DNA of 64,000 nt from Mariannaea sp. PMI_226 (GCA_024336345.1 JANFOG010000003.1:4284501-4348500); one strand, 5' to 3'; shown: positions 1-12,032, numbered from the stretch's first letter. Notes: generated by a model from the sequence alone, not told the origin. Made by a program: numbers and translations.

Positions 1-131
1 AGTGCTTCTCTTCTGTGTCAGCCATACGACGCGATTTGACCTGTTCCGCTACAAATGATTGTAGGAGCAGCACGTTCGGCAGGGCTCATGTAGCTGATAT
101 ACCAGATAATGATAACGTAGCAGTTCATTAA

Positions 132-1493
132 TCAATCGCCATACCCAGTAGAAAGTTCTAGATGCGTCTTTCCTGTTACATCATGCTCCACACGGTGCTT
201 GGGGAAATTCTCCAGGGTATTGGCGGTGAACTGAAGGTGCTCGCCAAGGCTTGAGATCATGCGCTTCAGTTCGCCCTTGAGCTCCTCAGGGGAACTGATA
301 GTAAGCATACTGTCAACGGACGGTGGCGGTGGCAGGGACGGGAGAACAACAGGCTCAGAGTTTCCAGCATGATCAATATCTAGCTCTCTAGCTGGGTAGG
401 AGAGTCCATCCATCGATGGTATCCAATGCATTAGCTTAGACGATGCCGGGATGTATCCATTTTGTGTTACATCCATCGTTGTATCAAACATTTCTGTTGA
501 TGGACTAGTGTCTAGCTGAGACATATCTGGCCATATAGGCGGAACAATCTCCAGCTCTGGAGTGCGGAGGCCATATGAATTGGTGACGCCTATGAGGCTA
601 CTATCGCTGGCAGTGCTTCCATTCGAGCCCGATTGATGTTCAACCGTAAGCATCGTCTCAGGCTGGAAGAGCGTTGGAGGAGGCGGAAGTGTAACAACGG
701 ACTTCCTCGCCTCATGTGCCATATACTTATGTATAAGGGTGCAGCTGCAATCAGTATGTCGTAACAACTGAGTTTTCAAGAAATAGATCTCAACTGTGAG
801 CTCATCGAATTCTTTTTTCAGCTCCCCGTTGCATTGCTCCATCTCCTGTTCACAAGTGGCAAGTGCTGATTCTTCATCTTGTTTTCGCTTACGGCACTTA
901 ATGGCGGCCAATTTATTACGCTCAAGAATAAGTTGTCGACGGGAATCCCTGGTGCGAACTTTAGTGCTGGTGTCGTCTCTTTTCATCCTCTTGTTAGCTC
1001 CTTTTTGCTCCCCTCCGCGCTTCTTGCCCTGAGTCCGGCCGCGAATCCGGCCGTTTGGCACATCCTTAGATGCCTTAGCCGTATCGTGTTCCGATTTGGG
1101 CAAGACAACTGAGGGATATACGAAGGTTTGGAGTTGATAAGGCTCGTTATGTTGGTTGTAGTGGGTTGGCAAGGAGGCTTCTGGAGGCTGTGAAACTTTA
1201 GGAAACTTTAAGATGGTGGTTGTTCTTGTGGAGTATGGAGAAAAGGGATATCCCATCTGAGTTGTGATCGATGAGGTGCTTATTACCTCTCCAGAAAAAG
1301 ATAACATAGGACTCTGATTCATTCCGCAACCAAGGATCGTCTTGGTTTGAAATTTGGGGGAATCTATGCTTGTGCCGTGCGGTGGAGGGGTGGTGAGACA
1401 TCCATACGACAACATCGATGTGGTAGTGTCAAAGCCTGTCGACAATGGAATTTCTCCCGGGTGGGAACAACTTCGGACAAAGGTTGCCATCAA
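132..1493 (-). CDS. bZIP transcription factor, ATF/CREB type
   Basis: Intronless 453-codon ORF. The basic region lies at about residues 184-207; its core RNKLAAIKCRKRK gives the bZIP signature N-x7-R (Asn193, Arg201). A leucine-zipper-like coiled coil follows to about 245, and HTDCSC closes the domain, as in fungal ATF/CREB (Atf1/Aft1-like) factors. Residues 141-180 are strongly basic (KKRGG, NKRMKR) and could act as a nuclear localisation signal. The flanks are rich in Ser, Thr and Pro, typical of activation or stress-MAPK docking regions; I did not identify a full HRA/OSA domain. Expected role (family knowledge): nuclear DNA-binding regulator of CRE-like sites in stress or development. The first of two tandem Met codons was taken as the start. 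Reading frame intact; target genes cannot be inferred here. Confidence 0.9.
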   Translation of the reverse strand: MMATFVRSCSHPGEIPLSTGFDTTTSMLSYGCLTTPPPHGTSIDSPKFQTKTILGCGMNQSPMLSFSGEVISTSSITTQMGYPFSPYSTRTTTILKFPKVSQPPEASLPTHYNQHNEPYQLQTFVYPSVVLPKSEHDTAKASKDVPNGRIRGRTQGKKRGGEQKGANKRMKRDDTSTKVRTRDSRRQLILERNKLAAIKCRKRKQDEESALATCEQEMEQCNGELKKEFDELTVEIYFLKTQLLRHTDCSCTLIHKYMAHEARKSVVTLPPPPTLFQPETMLTVEHQSGSNGSTASDSSLIGVTNSYGLRTPELEIVPPIWPDMSQLDTSPSTEMFDTTMDVTQNGYIPASSKLMHWIPSMDGLSYPARELDIDHAGNSEPVVLPSLPPPPSVDSMLTISSPEELKGELKRMISSLGEHLQFTANTLENFPKHRVEHDVTGKTHLELSTGYGD

Positions 1494-4129
1494 GATCCGA
1501 GTAAACTTGTTTATATAGGCACATATATAGTTTATTTGCCCTTAAGGTGATACCCTCCGTAAAGCGTAGAGACGGAAAGTCTGAAAGAACTTGCTTCTGC
1601 GGACGAGGTTATTGAAAATTGATAGGGTGTACAATTTCTAACCCTCTTCCAATGAGATGTCTTCCCTGACGCAGGAGAGAGAGAAGAGTCAGACACTGAT
1701 GACTTGATCGAGCTGAGCTGGAAGATACGCGATGTTCAAGTGTAGTCGGTGACATCGCAAGGATTGTAGCAGGGACGGGTCATCTCCTACCAGGGAGGGA
1801 GAAAGAAGCTAAAATTAGAGACAATTATTTTTTCTAGGATAGCTGTAAGGAATAGAGGAAGCTAATACTGCAAAAATGGAGTAGATAACCATCAAATATG
1901 AATGGAAGTTCCGCGTGCTATCTAGCTATTATTACCCTCGTGCGACGTCAGGATAACGCGCCAACTCGGGCACACCCTCATGAAAACAGAATCAACATAT
2001 TGAGCGAGGACATCTAGCATGGGTCCGATATGTTTGGTCTCTGCCAGTCGACGAGTGTGTGTGTATGCTCTTCAGGTGTATCCGGACTGTGAGTGGGTGT
2101 TGTCGGAACACCTAATTGTCTTAGTGCTAATCTTGCTGCTGAGACATTTTCATGAGTGGCTGGGGTTGCCGAGGGTCGACCCTCGATCTTGGGCAGGAGC
2201 ACCCAAACGAATCGGGGAACGCGGAAGGGGCCCCGTTAGCCCCTGAAATTATAGTGGAGCCAACCACATTTCAGGGCCCCTCATGTTCACCGGCACACCG
2301 AACCCCGCTCATCTCTGAACTAAGCTTGCCCGTAATCTTCAGTTAGGTCCTCATGGCACCCAGGATTTCACCTGCACAACCTCGAACGCTCATACATTAC
2401 TATCCCTGTTGAGCATCGTCCCTTGAAGTTAATCTTGAAGCGGATGGAGAACACGATAGCTGAATAATTCAAAATAACTAAGGGTGAGGAGGTCTTAACT
2501 TGCCACACTCAGCTTTGTCTTGTGGATATCTTTTCAATTACTAAACAAACCTTGGCGAAGCTACTAGTAAGTTCAAAGCAGGCAAGTAGAGAGGGAGTTA
2601 GTTGGACAGAAACTAGCGTATCACGATTTAATTAACCAAGGATCTTGTCATAGGGGAGTAATAGATGGACTGTGTCACGGATTCGTCTTCCACCCTCTCT
2701 TGGCATCCCATGCGAGGAACAATATCGAGAGCAGCCTTGAAAGTGGGCCGTGGCCGTAAGTAACGAGCCGTCAAGTCACTTTGCCTTAAACGCCCGTTTC
2801 CAAATTAAGAGTGTTGCATTCGTGTATGCACAATCTTACTGTTTGTTCGTTAGTTCGCAATTACAAGACCCATCTGTGTTGATCGCCGGAACATATGCTC
2901 CATAGTTCATGTGGGCATGTGGGGTTTTTCAAACCCCAGACACATGGCCATGGGCTACTGCGAAGATGATCCCACTGAGCGCGTTAAGGCACTCCCGCTG
3001 TTATGGTTCCCATAGTACTCCTTCTGAGTGAAAAGTGTTTGTAACGATCTGACATATTCCCATGGCTTGATGAATGGATTACTGACTCCCTCTAGCACAA
3101 TAATCCATACGTAGATAATATCTTGCAAGCTGCTTGGCCCGCAAAAAGGATTGATAATGTCAAGATGATGTCACATATGCGGGATCTCAAGTACTAACAA
3201 ACTAGATCATAACCGTGGGTGTAATGCCGGCGATGACGGGCATCTGAAACCTTAGTACCTGAGACTAGCAGCACTTGCATGTTTCACATGTTTAGTTTTT
3301 GTCAACTGGCTGAGGGGTTGGGCATAAAAGTTCAGTCAACACTTGCTAAGGACGACTAAAATGACTTGTTGACTATTCTCTGGGCATATCACAATGGCTG
3401 CATATGTAAGAATTTGTGTGGATTGAACTGCCGCTAAGTGTAATATCGCACATGTTGGCCAAATATTGCTTTATCCCGGGTATGCCGCTGGGAGAATGTT
3501 CATGTTAATTGGATCAGTGTTGGTTGTGGTGAGTCCGTGCTTTAATCTGCTTGGGGAATTGTCGTTACTGTTTTGGGTTAAGTTAGTACGAATGAATGGT
3601 TCCAACGGCACCGGATAGCAACTCAAAGCCGCACAAACCCAGGAATTTTCTTTAGGCCACGGTTAACCGCCATACGAACTATCATTCAATCCGTTTCAGG
3701 CGCCTGACAAGGGCAACAAAGCACAAAGTCCGCAACCATCTTATCATTTCGGCTGCAGCCAGGGACATTGTGCGCTCCGCATATCGCACATTCCCCACTA
3801 ATTACAATCAGGACCTTGCACAGACCGTGGCAAGTCCAGCTCGGACCTTTACCCCATCAGTAAAACTGATAGCAGCGTGACGTCATCCCTAGATCAATAT
3901 GAAAGGTTGATGTGTTGCATGATGAGGTGTGATGTGAGAATTGACTTGTGCATTATGGTCCTATCGTCCTCCAGGACAACAGCCATTTCTCTTCTCCAAT
4001 AATATGACGATCCCCTCTCTCAACGTCAAACTGTGAGCAAGTTGCCGATATATTCATCTGGAGTAGACCGACTAACGACTTGGCCGACCTTCCACTTCTT
4101 CTCTAACTCGAGGAGTTGACGCTAAGCTG
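1494..4129. other. Intergenic region, no recognisable gene
   Basis: About 2.6 kb between the divergently transcribed bZIP and Reg1-like genes. It must hold both promoters. A TATA-like run (tatatag) lies near 1520 just upstream of the bZIP start, and a C/T-rich stretch precedes the Reg1-like start near 4080. The short ORFs around 2014-2346 overlap on both strands and have no domain-like features. No transposon coding remnant was seen. Confidence 0.5.
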
Positions 4130-5509
4130 ATGGATTCACCTTACTTCTCAGCGCCTGCGAGCGATGTTTCCATCGAATCCAATGACGGTAAAGCAATTCG
4201 TCCGGCTGCGTTGAAGAATATTATTTCCTCTCTCCATTTCCGACAGACGGCTGCTTTGTTACCCCCAGATGCTAGCCTCGAAACCCCACCAAATCTCAAG
4301 ACACCCAATCCGTACGCTGTTTCGCCTGCTGACCACGGCATTCCGGGAAATACTTCAGCATCCAAGGAATCAGAGCAACCGGCCCTCTTTGTGTACGCTG
4401 AAGACGACAGTAATATAACGTCCTGCCCGAAGAGACATGTCGACTACCTTTGTCACGACTGGAAGGAGGAAGACATCTGGTCATCTTGGAAATACATTAC
4501 CACTCGTCGTAGAGAGTATCCAAATCATTCTCGTCTAGAGAATGCGTCTTGGAGAACGTGGACGAAATGCAAATACAAACTGAAGACTGTATCTCCAAAG
4601 ACCCTTAATTGGTGAGAGCACAGTAGAAGTTGCGCAAACATCAAGCTAACTCATAGCAGGTTCAAGGATTATGACATAACTTGGCTATATGGGCCGCTTC
4701 AGCAGCATGTAAACCAGATCGATTGTACAGATGCTGAACTTTCTGGTATCTCATCCAAGTCCAATTTACAGGTCTGGGTCAACAATGAGTCTATACTAAA
4801 GAGAACCTCGGAGACCATATTACAGACGCCGTTATCGCCTTCATATTTGCTCAATCAGACAGCACCGTTGATTCGATCACAGAAAACTGACTGTCAGGGG
4901 TTTAAGAGGCGAACTCCTAATCAAGCAGCAGCTTCGAGCCACTTGAGTTGCAATGCCTCTAGTATGCTGTCCTCTTCAATCTCTAATGTTTCACCTCGAG
5001 GCATGGAGCGGAAACGCATTCACTTTGATGATCAAGTCGAGCAATGTATTGCCGTTGAGGGTAATGGTGATGTCGACGATGGCAGCAACTGTGATCCCTA
5101 CAGCAAGAGTGATTCCGGTGATGGTTTCCCGATGAAGCGGCTGCGCCCACAAAATAGGGCTTTACCGATCACGAAGGAAACAATGAATGACAAGAAATCG
5201 TTTGTCTCTGACAGGAAGACGATTGCGATTCTTCCTTCGACAACATTAAACCACAAAGGAACTGCCCAAGAGCCTTCGGAGGAAATGAAACATAGAACCA
5301 GCATTCGCAATCCTATCCTCACGCGATCCCTGACACAGAAGATGTGTTCGAAGTACACGAGCAGGTTCGTTGAAGAAGCGGCAAACTATGATAAGACGGA
5401 GGTCGATGTCGATGCAGCCTCAGCTAGCTCAACATTTGGCCACTTTTTCGACATTGTTAATACAGCTAGGGACATGGCATATTTGATTTGGCATGCGGGC
5501 CACAAATGA
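4130..5509 (+). CDS. Reg1/Hex2-like protein phosphatase 1 regulatory subunit
   Basis: Two exons, 4130-4611 and 4660-5509. The 48-nt intron has a GTGAGA donor, a GCTAAC branch site and a CAG acceptor; splicing rebuilds the Trp codon in NWFKDYD and gives 443 aa. Residues about 107-175 form the AreA-like/DUF1752 block (HDWKEEDIW, LENASWRTWTKCKYKLKT, TWLYGPLQ) characteristic of fungal Reg1/Hex2 proteins. After the splice comes the PP1-docking segment RKRIHFDDQVEQCIAVE, an RVxF-like site. The C-terminus (FDIVNTARDMAYLIWHAG) matches the conserved tail of the family. In yeast, Reg1 targets PP1 (Glc7) to Snf1 and hexokinase-linked glucose repression; a carbon-repression role is inferred from that. 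The frame is open throughout and the length is normal for filamentous fungi. Confidence 0.88.
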
Positions 5510-5652
5510 TCTTGGTTGGTAATGTGACGATTTAGGTCAGGTAGGTGTCGGGAGGTTCTTGGTGGCGAGCATCTTCTGTACCTAGGCTCCATGTTCATAC
5601 CCTAACTGAAACCAAATCCCTTCGTTAGGGTAGGTCTTTTGCTGCGTCTCCT

Positions 5653-6945
5653 CTAGCCACCATGTGAGGGCACTGGTAAACCCATACACCCGCTCAGACT
5701 TACAATAATGCTCATACTCGTCCCTGATAGGTGTCGTTGTAGATGCTTGTTTCGCCATTTCAAGAACTCGTTCGTAGTTGTTGATGGTGCCTCGGCGAGA
5801 GGAAGTGATTCCACGGGTTTGTATTCACCCCACAGCGTCTCAATCAACTTTTCTGATGACTCAATCCATTCCCTCTTCCAGTTCTCGTGTATATAATGCC
5901 ATTTATGCGAGGGGTGAAGCACAATAGCTCCGACATAGGCAGGCGATTCGTCAGTAAGGCGATAGTACTTATCCAATTTCGCCCAGCCCGAGTTATACAT
6001 TGGTGCCATGATCGGATCGTCGCTGTATGCCTCTTTTCCTGCTTCAAACTGTGCCAACACAAAGTCCATAGCCAATAGGACGTGGTCAAGAGTTGCAAAC
6101 GATGACTCCAGAGCCTTGGTCGTCATTTTGAGCTTCTCTAAAAAAGATGTGATCTTCTCGAGGATGGTCCAGTCCTCTGCAGAAAGCCGGTCTCCAGCGC
6201 AATCTGCTTCTACCCATTTGTCGAAATAGCCATCAATTGCGTCTCTAAGATTCAGGGCCGCTCGCAGCATAGCATACCACGAATTCCACCTTGTGTCGTT
6301 GTCTCGCGCAAGCCTGCGGTTATGGCTAATAGCCATAAACTTCTGGCTGCGCTGAACACCTCGCTGAATGTAAACGGCAAAGTTGTGAAGCTTACCAAGT
6401 GGGCCTTTCCGCCGCCATGTCTCAATCTGTTTCAGCTTCTCGTTATCGGTAACGAAGAGGAAGGATTTGGCGGCTAGGTTGATAATATGACCTTGGCAGC
6501 GGAGTCGGTGAGATTTGGGATCATACTCTATGTCAAATTGACGTAGAAGGGCTATACATGTTAGTGGCGCTCGAAAGAAATTGTGAGTGGTACCGACCAA
6601 GAGAAAGCGACTGCATCATTGTGTCGTTATTGGTTGCATTATCCATGACGAAATAGCCCAACTTGGAAGCAAAGCCCCAATCTTCAACCACTTCCTTAAT
6701 TGCCGCAGCGAGATGAGAACCATCATGCTCACCGTCGATGTCCTATAGGGCCAAAGTATGGTGTTCCACCTTGCCGTCTTCCGTTACGTAGTGAGCAACT
6801 ACGCCCAAGATTGCCAGGAAGTTGGGAGAGGTCCAGAGATCGCAGCTGATATGAATCCTCGACTTTGCCGACTGAATGCGCTGCTTGACCTTCTCCTTCT
6901 GATCTTCATACTGGCGCATAGTACCAACCATATCAAAGGGCTAAT
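5653..6945 (-). pseudogene. hAT-family transposase, decayed
   Basis: Read from high to low coordinates. Residues SAKSRIHISCDLWTSP and FLAILGVVAHY (6931-6746) are the hAT core start. An in-frame TAG at 6743-6745 breaks the frame, which resumes with DGEHDGSHLAAAIKEVVEDW and MDNATNNDTMMQ. A likely 46-nt intron (6597-6552, ACTAAC branch, TATAG acceptor) is followed by RCQGHIINLAAKSFLF, DNDTRWNSWYAMLRAALNL and YYRLTDESPAYVGAIVLHP. The hAT dimerisation region (PRLSRMA..EPERAFS type) is missing, so the 3' end is truncated near 5650. A further TAG lies just upstream of MVGTMRQ. Related to the fragment at 38.8-39.8 kb, which keeps the dimerisation domain. Confidence 0.85.
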
Positions 6946-7369
6946 CACGGTGGCTTCCGCTATAACCGTACCATATGTAGTTGACAATAATGGCCGGAAT
7001 GTGGAGGAAGGGGAGGCCACAACGAATGCTAAATTCTTCACATGAGGGGTGGCGTGTAGCTTAGCCAATTGTGAGTTGAAGGATAGGCATATTCGTCCAT
7101 CTTAGCGTGCATCTTAGTATTCTTTTCTGTTCACCCAATCAATTGAGCTATTCAGATTATTATCACATTGGTCCCTATTTCCGAGTGTGTAGCTTCTTTG
7201 ACACTATTCTCTCAGTAACTCCCACAACGCCCACCTTTTGTGATTGGAGGTCATGGGTCGCTGACCCAAAGAGTTTGTGATAATTTTGATAGGGGATATT
7301 AGAGTACCTAACAGCTCATTCATTTTCCCGAGAGTTCTCCAAGAATATACAGGGCGAGCAGTTTTAATC

Positions 7370-7657
7370 CTATGGAGAGGGAGGCTCCCTAGCTAAAAAT
7401 CGCCCGATTTTTCTAGTGGATTGAGAACCGCTAGACAGAGCAGTCTCAGCCTGATTGGCAATAATCCATGAAGAACCCCCCTCCTCTCTCCCCAAGATAT
7501 TGTTTTGATTTTGTCGGATCTTTTTGGCAGATCGATCTAGATATTTGATGGCATCTTCAAATGAAGTAGAAAGACTAGACGAAGCAGGAGTGCAGGATGG
7601 CCCGCGGTTTCGAGCTAGTTCTTCGCTGGCATCTTGAACAAATAGAGAAGCTTCCAT
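7370..7657 (-). CDS. Unknown 95-codon ORF, duplicated at 12033-12377
   Basis: Protein of unknown function beginning MEASLFVQDASEELARNRG. The 12.0 kb copy keeps the same reading frame (MEPSLFVQDASEELARNRG) and extends upstream by about 19 codons (residues PETSTPKAFEP). The middle has a Ser-rich stretch followed by a basic helix (KYLDRSAKKIRQNQN). Conservation of the frame between copies suggests it was once coding, possibly the last exon of a larger gene or a transposon product. I do not recognise a domain. The sequence just downstream on this strand resembles the start of the LINE leader at 33.7 kb (tgatagggga, attagagta), so it may be part of an old element. Confidence 0.35.
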   Translation of the reverse strand: MEASLFVQDASEELARNRGPSCTPASSSLSTSFEDAIKYLDRSAKKIRQNQNNILGREEGGSSWIIANQAETALSSGSQSTRKIGRFLAREPPSP

Positions 7658-8133
7658 TGCTGGTTCAAATGCTTTGGGAATTGAGGTTTCAGATTCAAGA
7701 CCGAACGTCCAACATGCATTAATATACTAATGAGCTGCAAGTTGGTACAGTATAGATGTATTTTTGGTCGTGGCGAAAATTGTCCTTTCTAGATTTGAAC
7801 TCACTTTATGCCAAAACATAGAGCCGCCATTACTGTAGCCTACAACAGAACAAAGACCGCTTTGGTTTGTGATTATATTTTGGCTCCTATGGTGGCTTTG
7901 TGGCGCGAACTGGTTCGACGCGTGGGAGCTCGTTGAGTATTGGATTATTGTAATAGGTAAAATATCCAGAAATGGACTAGATAAATTAATAATGGATAAA
8001 ATTGCCAAAAGTTGCCATACGCATAGGTTATTAATATTAATGAGCCTAAAACTGGCACGTATGACGTAATTTAGCGAATATATATATATCCGTTAAGTCT
8101 TCCCTAGTACTTGCATTATCTACTCAAGGCACA

Positions 8134-8865
8134 ATGTCTTTACTCTCGTTGCCACACGAAATACAAGTGGACATAACAGATCGCCTTGGTCTTCACTCTG
8201 CTGCAAATGCTTATGAGTGCGGATTGGCCGTAGCTCCGAGCCGACAACTAAAGGTAGACCACAAAAGAGTATGGGGTCGCATCTTTCGGGATAAGCTACA
8301 ACCTAAGACGGTACTCCAGGAGGTGAACAAGTTCCGGAAAGGGGATAAACTGGTTGGAGACCTCTGGATCATTAGTTTAGATTTGGAGTATCTTTACCTA
8401 GAAGAGCCCAGACCGAACAGCACGAGTCCATTGCATCTTTTATTAGTAGGTGTCAATGAACAAGACTCCAAACCATTAACAATAGAGTCATATGACGTGA
8501 GTCGGTTCTTTCGTGGCTGGAGATACAGGGCCGATGGTTATCTGTTCGAAGACTCCAACATCATATTGCATTTTAGCGACCATCACGATGTAGAAACACT
8601 CTAGAGTATTAGGATTCATCATACATATGCATTATCATACCGTAGGATCAAGAAATTCGGATTGGTTCCCATCAGCTGCTCAGTGAAGTCGGTTTATTAC
8701 GATAAGTCAACGGACCAGTGGTCTGTAGAGAAGATACCAATTATGAAGTACACCCTCGACTTTGGCTCGCCGGAAACTAGCCATCTGTGTCTCACAAGTA
8801 AAAAAGTTCACGGCACCGGAGAACTATTGGAGGCTATTTGTCAACACTGGTTCATCAGGAAGTAA
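8134..8865 (+). pseudogene. F-box-like family protein, copy A, one nonsense codon
   Basis: Paralog of 12684-13445, co-linear over the whole length. The N-terminus (SLLSLPHEIQVDITDRLGL, then SAANAYECG) resembles an F-box helix pair. The frame is identical to copy B except that TGG (Trp in TLWSIGIHQ) is TAG at 8602-8604, splitting it into 156- and 67-codon parts. The downstream half (PISCSVKSV, PIMKYTLDFGSPETSHLCL, LLEAICQHWFIRK) stays open to the shared terminal stop. A G-to-A change at TGG is what RIP-type mutation would give on the opposite strand. Promoter sequence (tatatatatccgt, cttccc) is also shared with copy B. Truncation means loss of the C-terminal domain unless the stop is read through. 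Confidence 0.7.
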
Positions 8866-9958
8866 TGTGCATTAGACTTATGTTAGCAATATTGTACGCT
8901 TGAAGTAATAGGCGCTTTATAATATTACATTATGATTCCAAAGGAACATAGCCATGGATAATGCGTCACTTCACCACTCGCCAAGTAGTGGTGAAATACC
9001 TGGCCACCCATGGGCCAACTCGGTGAACATGACAATGCCTTTGGGTGCGCTGATCCAATGCTTTATGGACAAGTGACCATCTGAATATATCCAGAAGAAT
9101 AACGAACAATGACCTAATCTTCTTAGTATTCGCCCTCCAAGTCATGCCCACCACCTACCAAATTACGATAAAAATGCTTATTATAGCGAACCCACTTAGT
9201 CACAGAGAGTTAGGGTTACATCAGAAGGGCCCAAATTCAGGGTCGAGCAGCAAACAGCCAGGTAGATGTTTCGCTCAGATAATGGAAAGAGATGCCCCAT
9301 CCCTTGTATACCTCCTTAGAGTCGTTGCGGTCCATGTAGCGACCGCTCATCGTAGTATATAGCTGCTGGAATTGACGAATATACACGTGGCCGGTGCCCC
9401 ACGAGGGGTAGTTGGATCAAAAAGCTTTTCCAATGGGGTGCTGGCATTTTGATGTTTGGTTGTGGTGGTCTTCGACGACGAGAATAGGGCTTTGACGGCT
9501 TGATCTGAATATCGACATTGGTGTCGTAGGCTTCGAACATGGGCTGATCCTCATTAGTTTGTCAAGCCCTGGCAAATGTCCTAACAGGAACATGTCACGA
9601 CTGTATTCTCATTGGTGGCGCTTTTACAATATTTCCACTAGGCGGTTAGCATTACTAATATCATCCAGGCAGTTTGGAGTCGTGAGTTCCCTTCATCCAG
9701 GCCTCTATCCTACCAATGATCGCTGGGGCATGACAGTAAACCTACACAAATATCTTGGAAGCGTTCAATCATATTTACTTGCAGCACAAGGGTTATGGTG
9801 CTTCCCGCTCTATCTACAGTCCGTACAAATTGAGAGTGAGCACGATGAGAATGAGACCGCGTCTCAGCAGCCTTATCATGAGGTGTGGGAGCTTTGGGCA
9901 TATCTCCGCAAGGCCACTTACACAATTCACAGGCGCGGCTGCTATCCGATGGCATACT
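8866..9958. other. About 1.1 kb without a confident gene
   Basis: Overlapping short ORFs lie on both strands (for example 9316-9540 minus and 9559-9975 plus), none with a domain I recognise. The end of duplication copy A falls near 9200. The segment 9845-9958 is in frame with the rhodanese remnant that follows and may be its decayed N-terminus. Confidence 0.4.
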
Positions 9959-10257
9959 GCATATCCGTCGCCTAGAGACATTGAGCCGGAATCGCTTGGG
10001 CGGGAACAAGTACTTGCGAAGCTTAGGGACGGCAATAAGCTGCCAGGGACAAACTTCCTCTTGGTTGACCTGCGCGGCAATGATCACAAGGTTAGTTCTC
10101 GACAGCTCTCTGGTTTCTCTGTCCTATATTTTTGCCGGCGTGACTGGGACGATCGCGAGCTGGCGACAAACATTTCTAATGAGAAGTTGCTAAATGGGGC
10201 GGAACAATTCGTGGATCCATCAATTTACCAGCACAGAGCCTGTATCCGGCCATTTAA
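9959..10257 (+). pseudogene. Cdc25/rhodanese-type arsenate reductase-like remnant
   Basis: Exon 1 remnant 9959-10090 encodes AYPSPRDIEPESLGREQVLA and LLVDLRGNDHK, the N-terminal half of the fungal rhodanese-fold arsenate reductase/Cdc25-like family. A GTTAGT donor follows at 10091. The next conserved block, GGTIRGSINLPAQSLYPAI, is at about 10198-10254, but no AG acceptor sits at the expected join (atgg instead), and TAA at 10255-10257 ends the frame before the catalytic HCX5R loop. The family expectation is a small cytosolic phosphatase or reductase. The loss of both the acceptor and the active-site half makes this a pseudogene. The start is undefined; an upstream in-frame ATG lies at 9845. 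Confidence 0.6.
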
Positions 10258-10493
10258 TTGATCTGACCGGGAATGATAGATTTATGGTGGAGTTATGTTG
10301 GCAAAAGCAGTTATGATTTCGACGCAGTTACGGATTTTGTCACCACCTTTCCGGCAGGAAAGGTGGCAAGGTTGGCGGACCCACCGGGTAGTCGTCATGC
10401 TTTCCCACATTTTTCCTCACGTGGCCCCTAGCAATGATGCTCGGATAGACAGTGCATTGAAGGATAAAAGAACTCAAAGACAGTAACACAAAG

Positions 10494-11207
10494 CTATAAA
10501 AGCACCCAATCCTGCTCTAGCGCCTGTCGACAAGCAGTCACTAGTTCTATGACCCCCTTCGCTGTTAAGTCCTTGTAAAGTCTCACCTGAGACCGCAAAA
10601 GTGCCTTTATCATCTCCTCTATGTCCACCCTCTCCAATGTGCCCGCACCATCAATATCGATCATAGCACCACAAACACGCTGATTATACTGGTAAGAGAA
10701 TCGTGGATCTAGAAATTGTTGGAGTTCCCCTGTCTCGGCACCAGACGCGTCAAGTAATGCATACATCAAAGCAATACAGTGTAAAGCCTCACGCTCGCTA
10801 AACATCCTCAAGTCGTTTGGCTCGGCTGTCTCCTGAAAAATCGCAAGGATGGATTCTTCATCCCGATCCAATAGCTCGTTCGCCTCGTCACTATAATACT
10901 CCCCAAGTAGACTTAAGCCTAGAAGCTGCAGGCATAGGCAAAATCTTGCTCGAATTGTTGGTTTCAAATCCTAAACTCCATTAGCTATGAGTGACAAGGT
11001 AAATATTTCTCCTACTTTTATGCTGTCCCTAAGCGCTGTCCACTCATATGCTACTCGAAAAGTAGACACTTCAGTCATGCTGTGCTCTTCATCTACGGAA
11101 AGAATCCCGCTATGCTCCTGGGGTGCGTTCTTGTACATAGTATGGCCTATGCTTTCAGCCTGAATTTCTTTGTGTAATACCTGTAGTCGTTTGGTTATGC
11201 TTTGCAT
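10494..11207 (-). pseudogene. Unknown protein, single nonsense codon, EF-hand-like segment
   Basis: Two ORFs of 78 and 157 codons lie in the same frame, separated only by TAG at 10971-10973 (LSLIANGV stop DLKPTIRARF), so this is probably one 237-codon gene with one nonsense mutation. The C-terminal half contains CGAMIDIDGAGTLERVDIEE, which resembles an EF-hand loop and flanking helix, though the loop is imperfect. The upstream part (FRVAYEWTALRDSIKVGEIF) is soluble and helical in character. No family recognised. A short intron around the stop is possible but I see no clear donor/acceptor pair. Confidence 0.45.
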
Positions 11208-11596
11208 CTACCTTTTTTCATGATTAAAATCTTGCTTGAGTTTAAGAATTATATTGCACGAACCATTGCAAGTCAGGTCTCTCCTTCCTCATCACCAGAT
11301 TGTACGAGTAGTCTGTTTGCATGGCTAACCGTAGGTAGTATTGTTAATGGCCTTGGGCTTCGGTCAGAAATGGACTCCTGGGACAATTGTGGATCTTCTC
11401 TATGGAAAAGAGGTTTGGCAGCAAATGCCGAGGCACACTACGCCTAGTCCATCCATTCCTGGCCAGTTTTGTCAAGATTACAATCACCTGATGATGGACC
11501 CATACTGTAACGCACCTTAAAACAGCTACTTCACCAGCGTTATCAGGGGATCGTCGGTTCTATTGTTGGGATACCTAGTCAGGCGACCAACCACTT
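11208..11596. other. Intergenic, nothing recognised
   Basis: Between the interrupted gene and the start of duplication copy B. One short (+) ORF (11202-11447) has no recognisable features. Confidence 0.4.
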
Positions 11597-12032
11597 AAAA
11601 AGGCGCATATAAGAAGTACCGACTATATGAAAGTGCTAATCGTTGTGGCTCCTGCTATAACTGTACTGCAGGTAGTTAACAATATAATAACGCTCGGAAT
11701 GAGGGAAGAAAGGCCACGACGAATGCTAAACTCTTCATTTGAGGAGTGGCGGGTAGCTTAGTTAATTATGAATTGAAGAATATACATATTCGTTTATCTT
11801 AGCATACATCTTACTCTTCTTTTATCTTCATCAATCAATTGAGCTATTTAGATTATTATCACATTGGTCCCTATTTCCGAGCTTGTTCGATTATTCTCTC
11901 AGCAACCGACACAACACCCGCAACATCTTGTGTGAGTGTAGGTCATGGGCTGCTGACCCAAAGAGCTTGTGATAACCTTGATAGGGGACACTAGACAGCT
12001 CATTAATTTCCCCAAGAGTTCCCCAAGAAACC

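Larger units (their letters stand above)
6905..9200. repeat. Direct segmental duplication, copy A
   Basis: This block and 11597-13500 are diverged direct copies. Both begin inside hAT sequence (agtaccaaccatatc versus agtaccgactatatg). They then share the segment around acgaatgctaaa, the (-) strand 95/114-codon ORF, and the promoter plus F-box-like ORF. A trace (gaacccacttag) is shared at about 9190 and 13470. Boundaries are approximate, read by eye. Substitutions and small indels are frequent, so the duplication is not recent. Confidence 0.8.
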
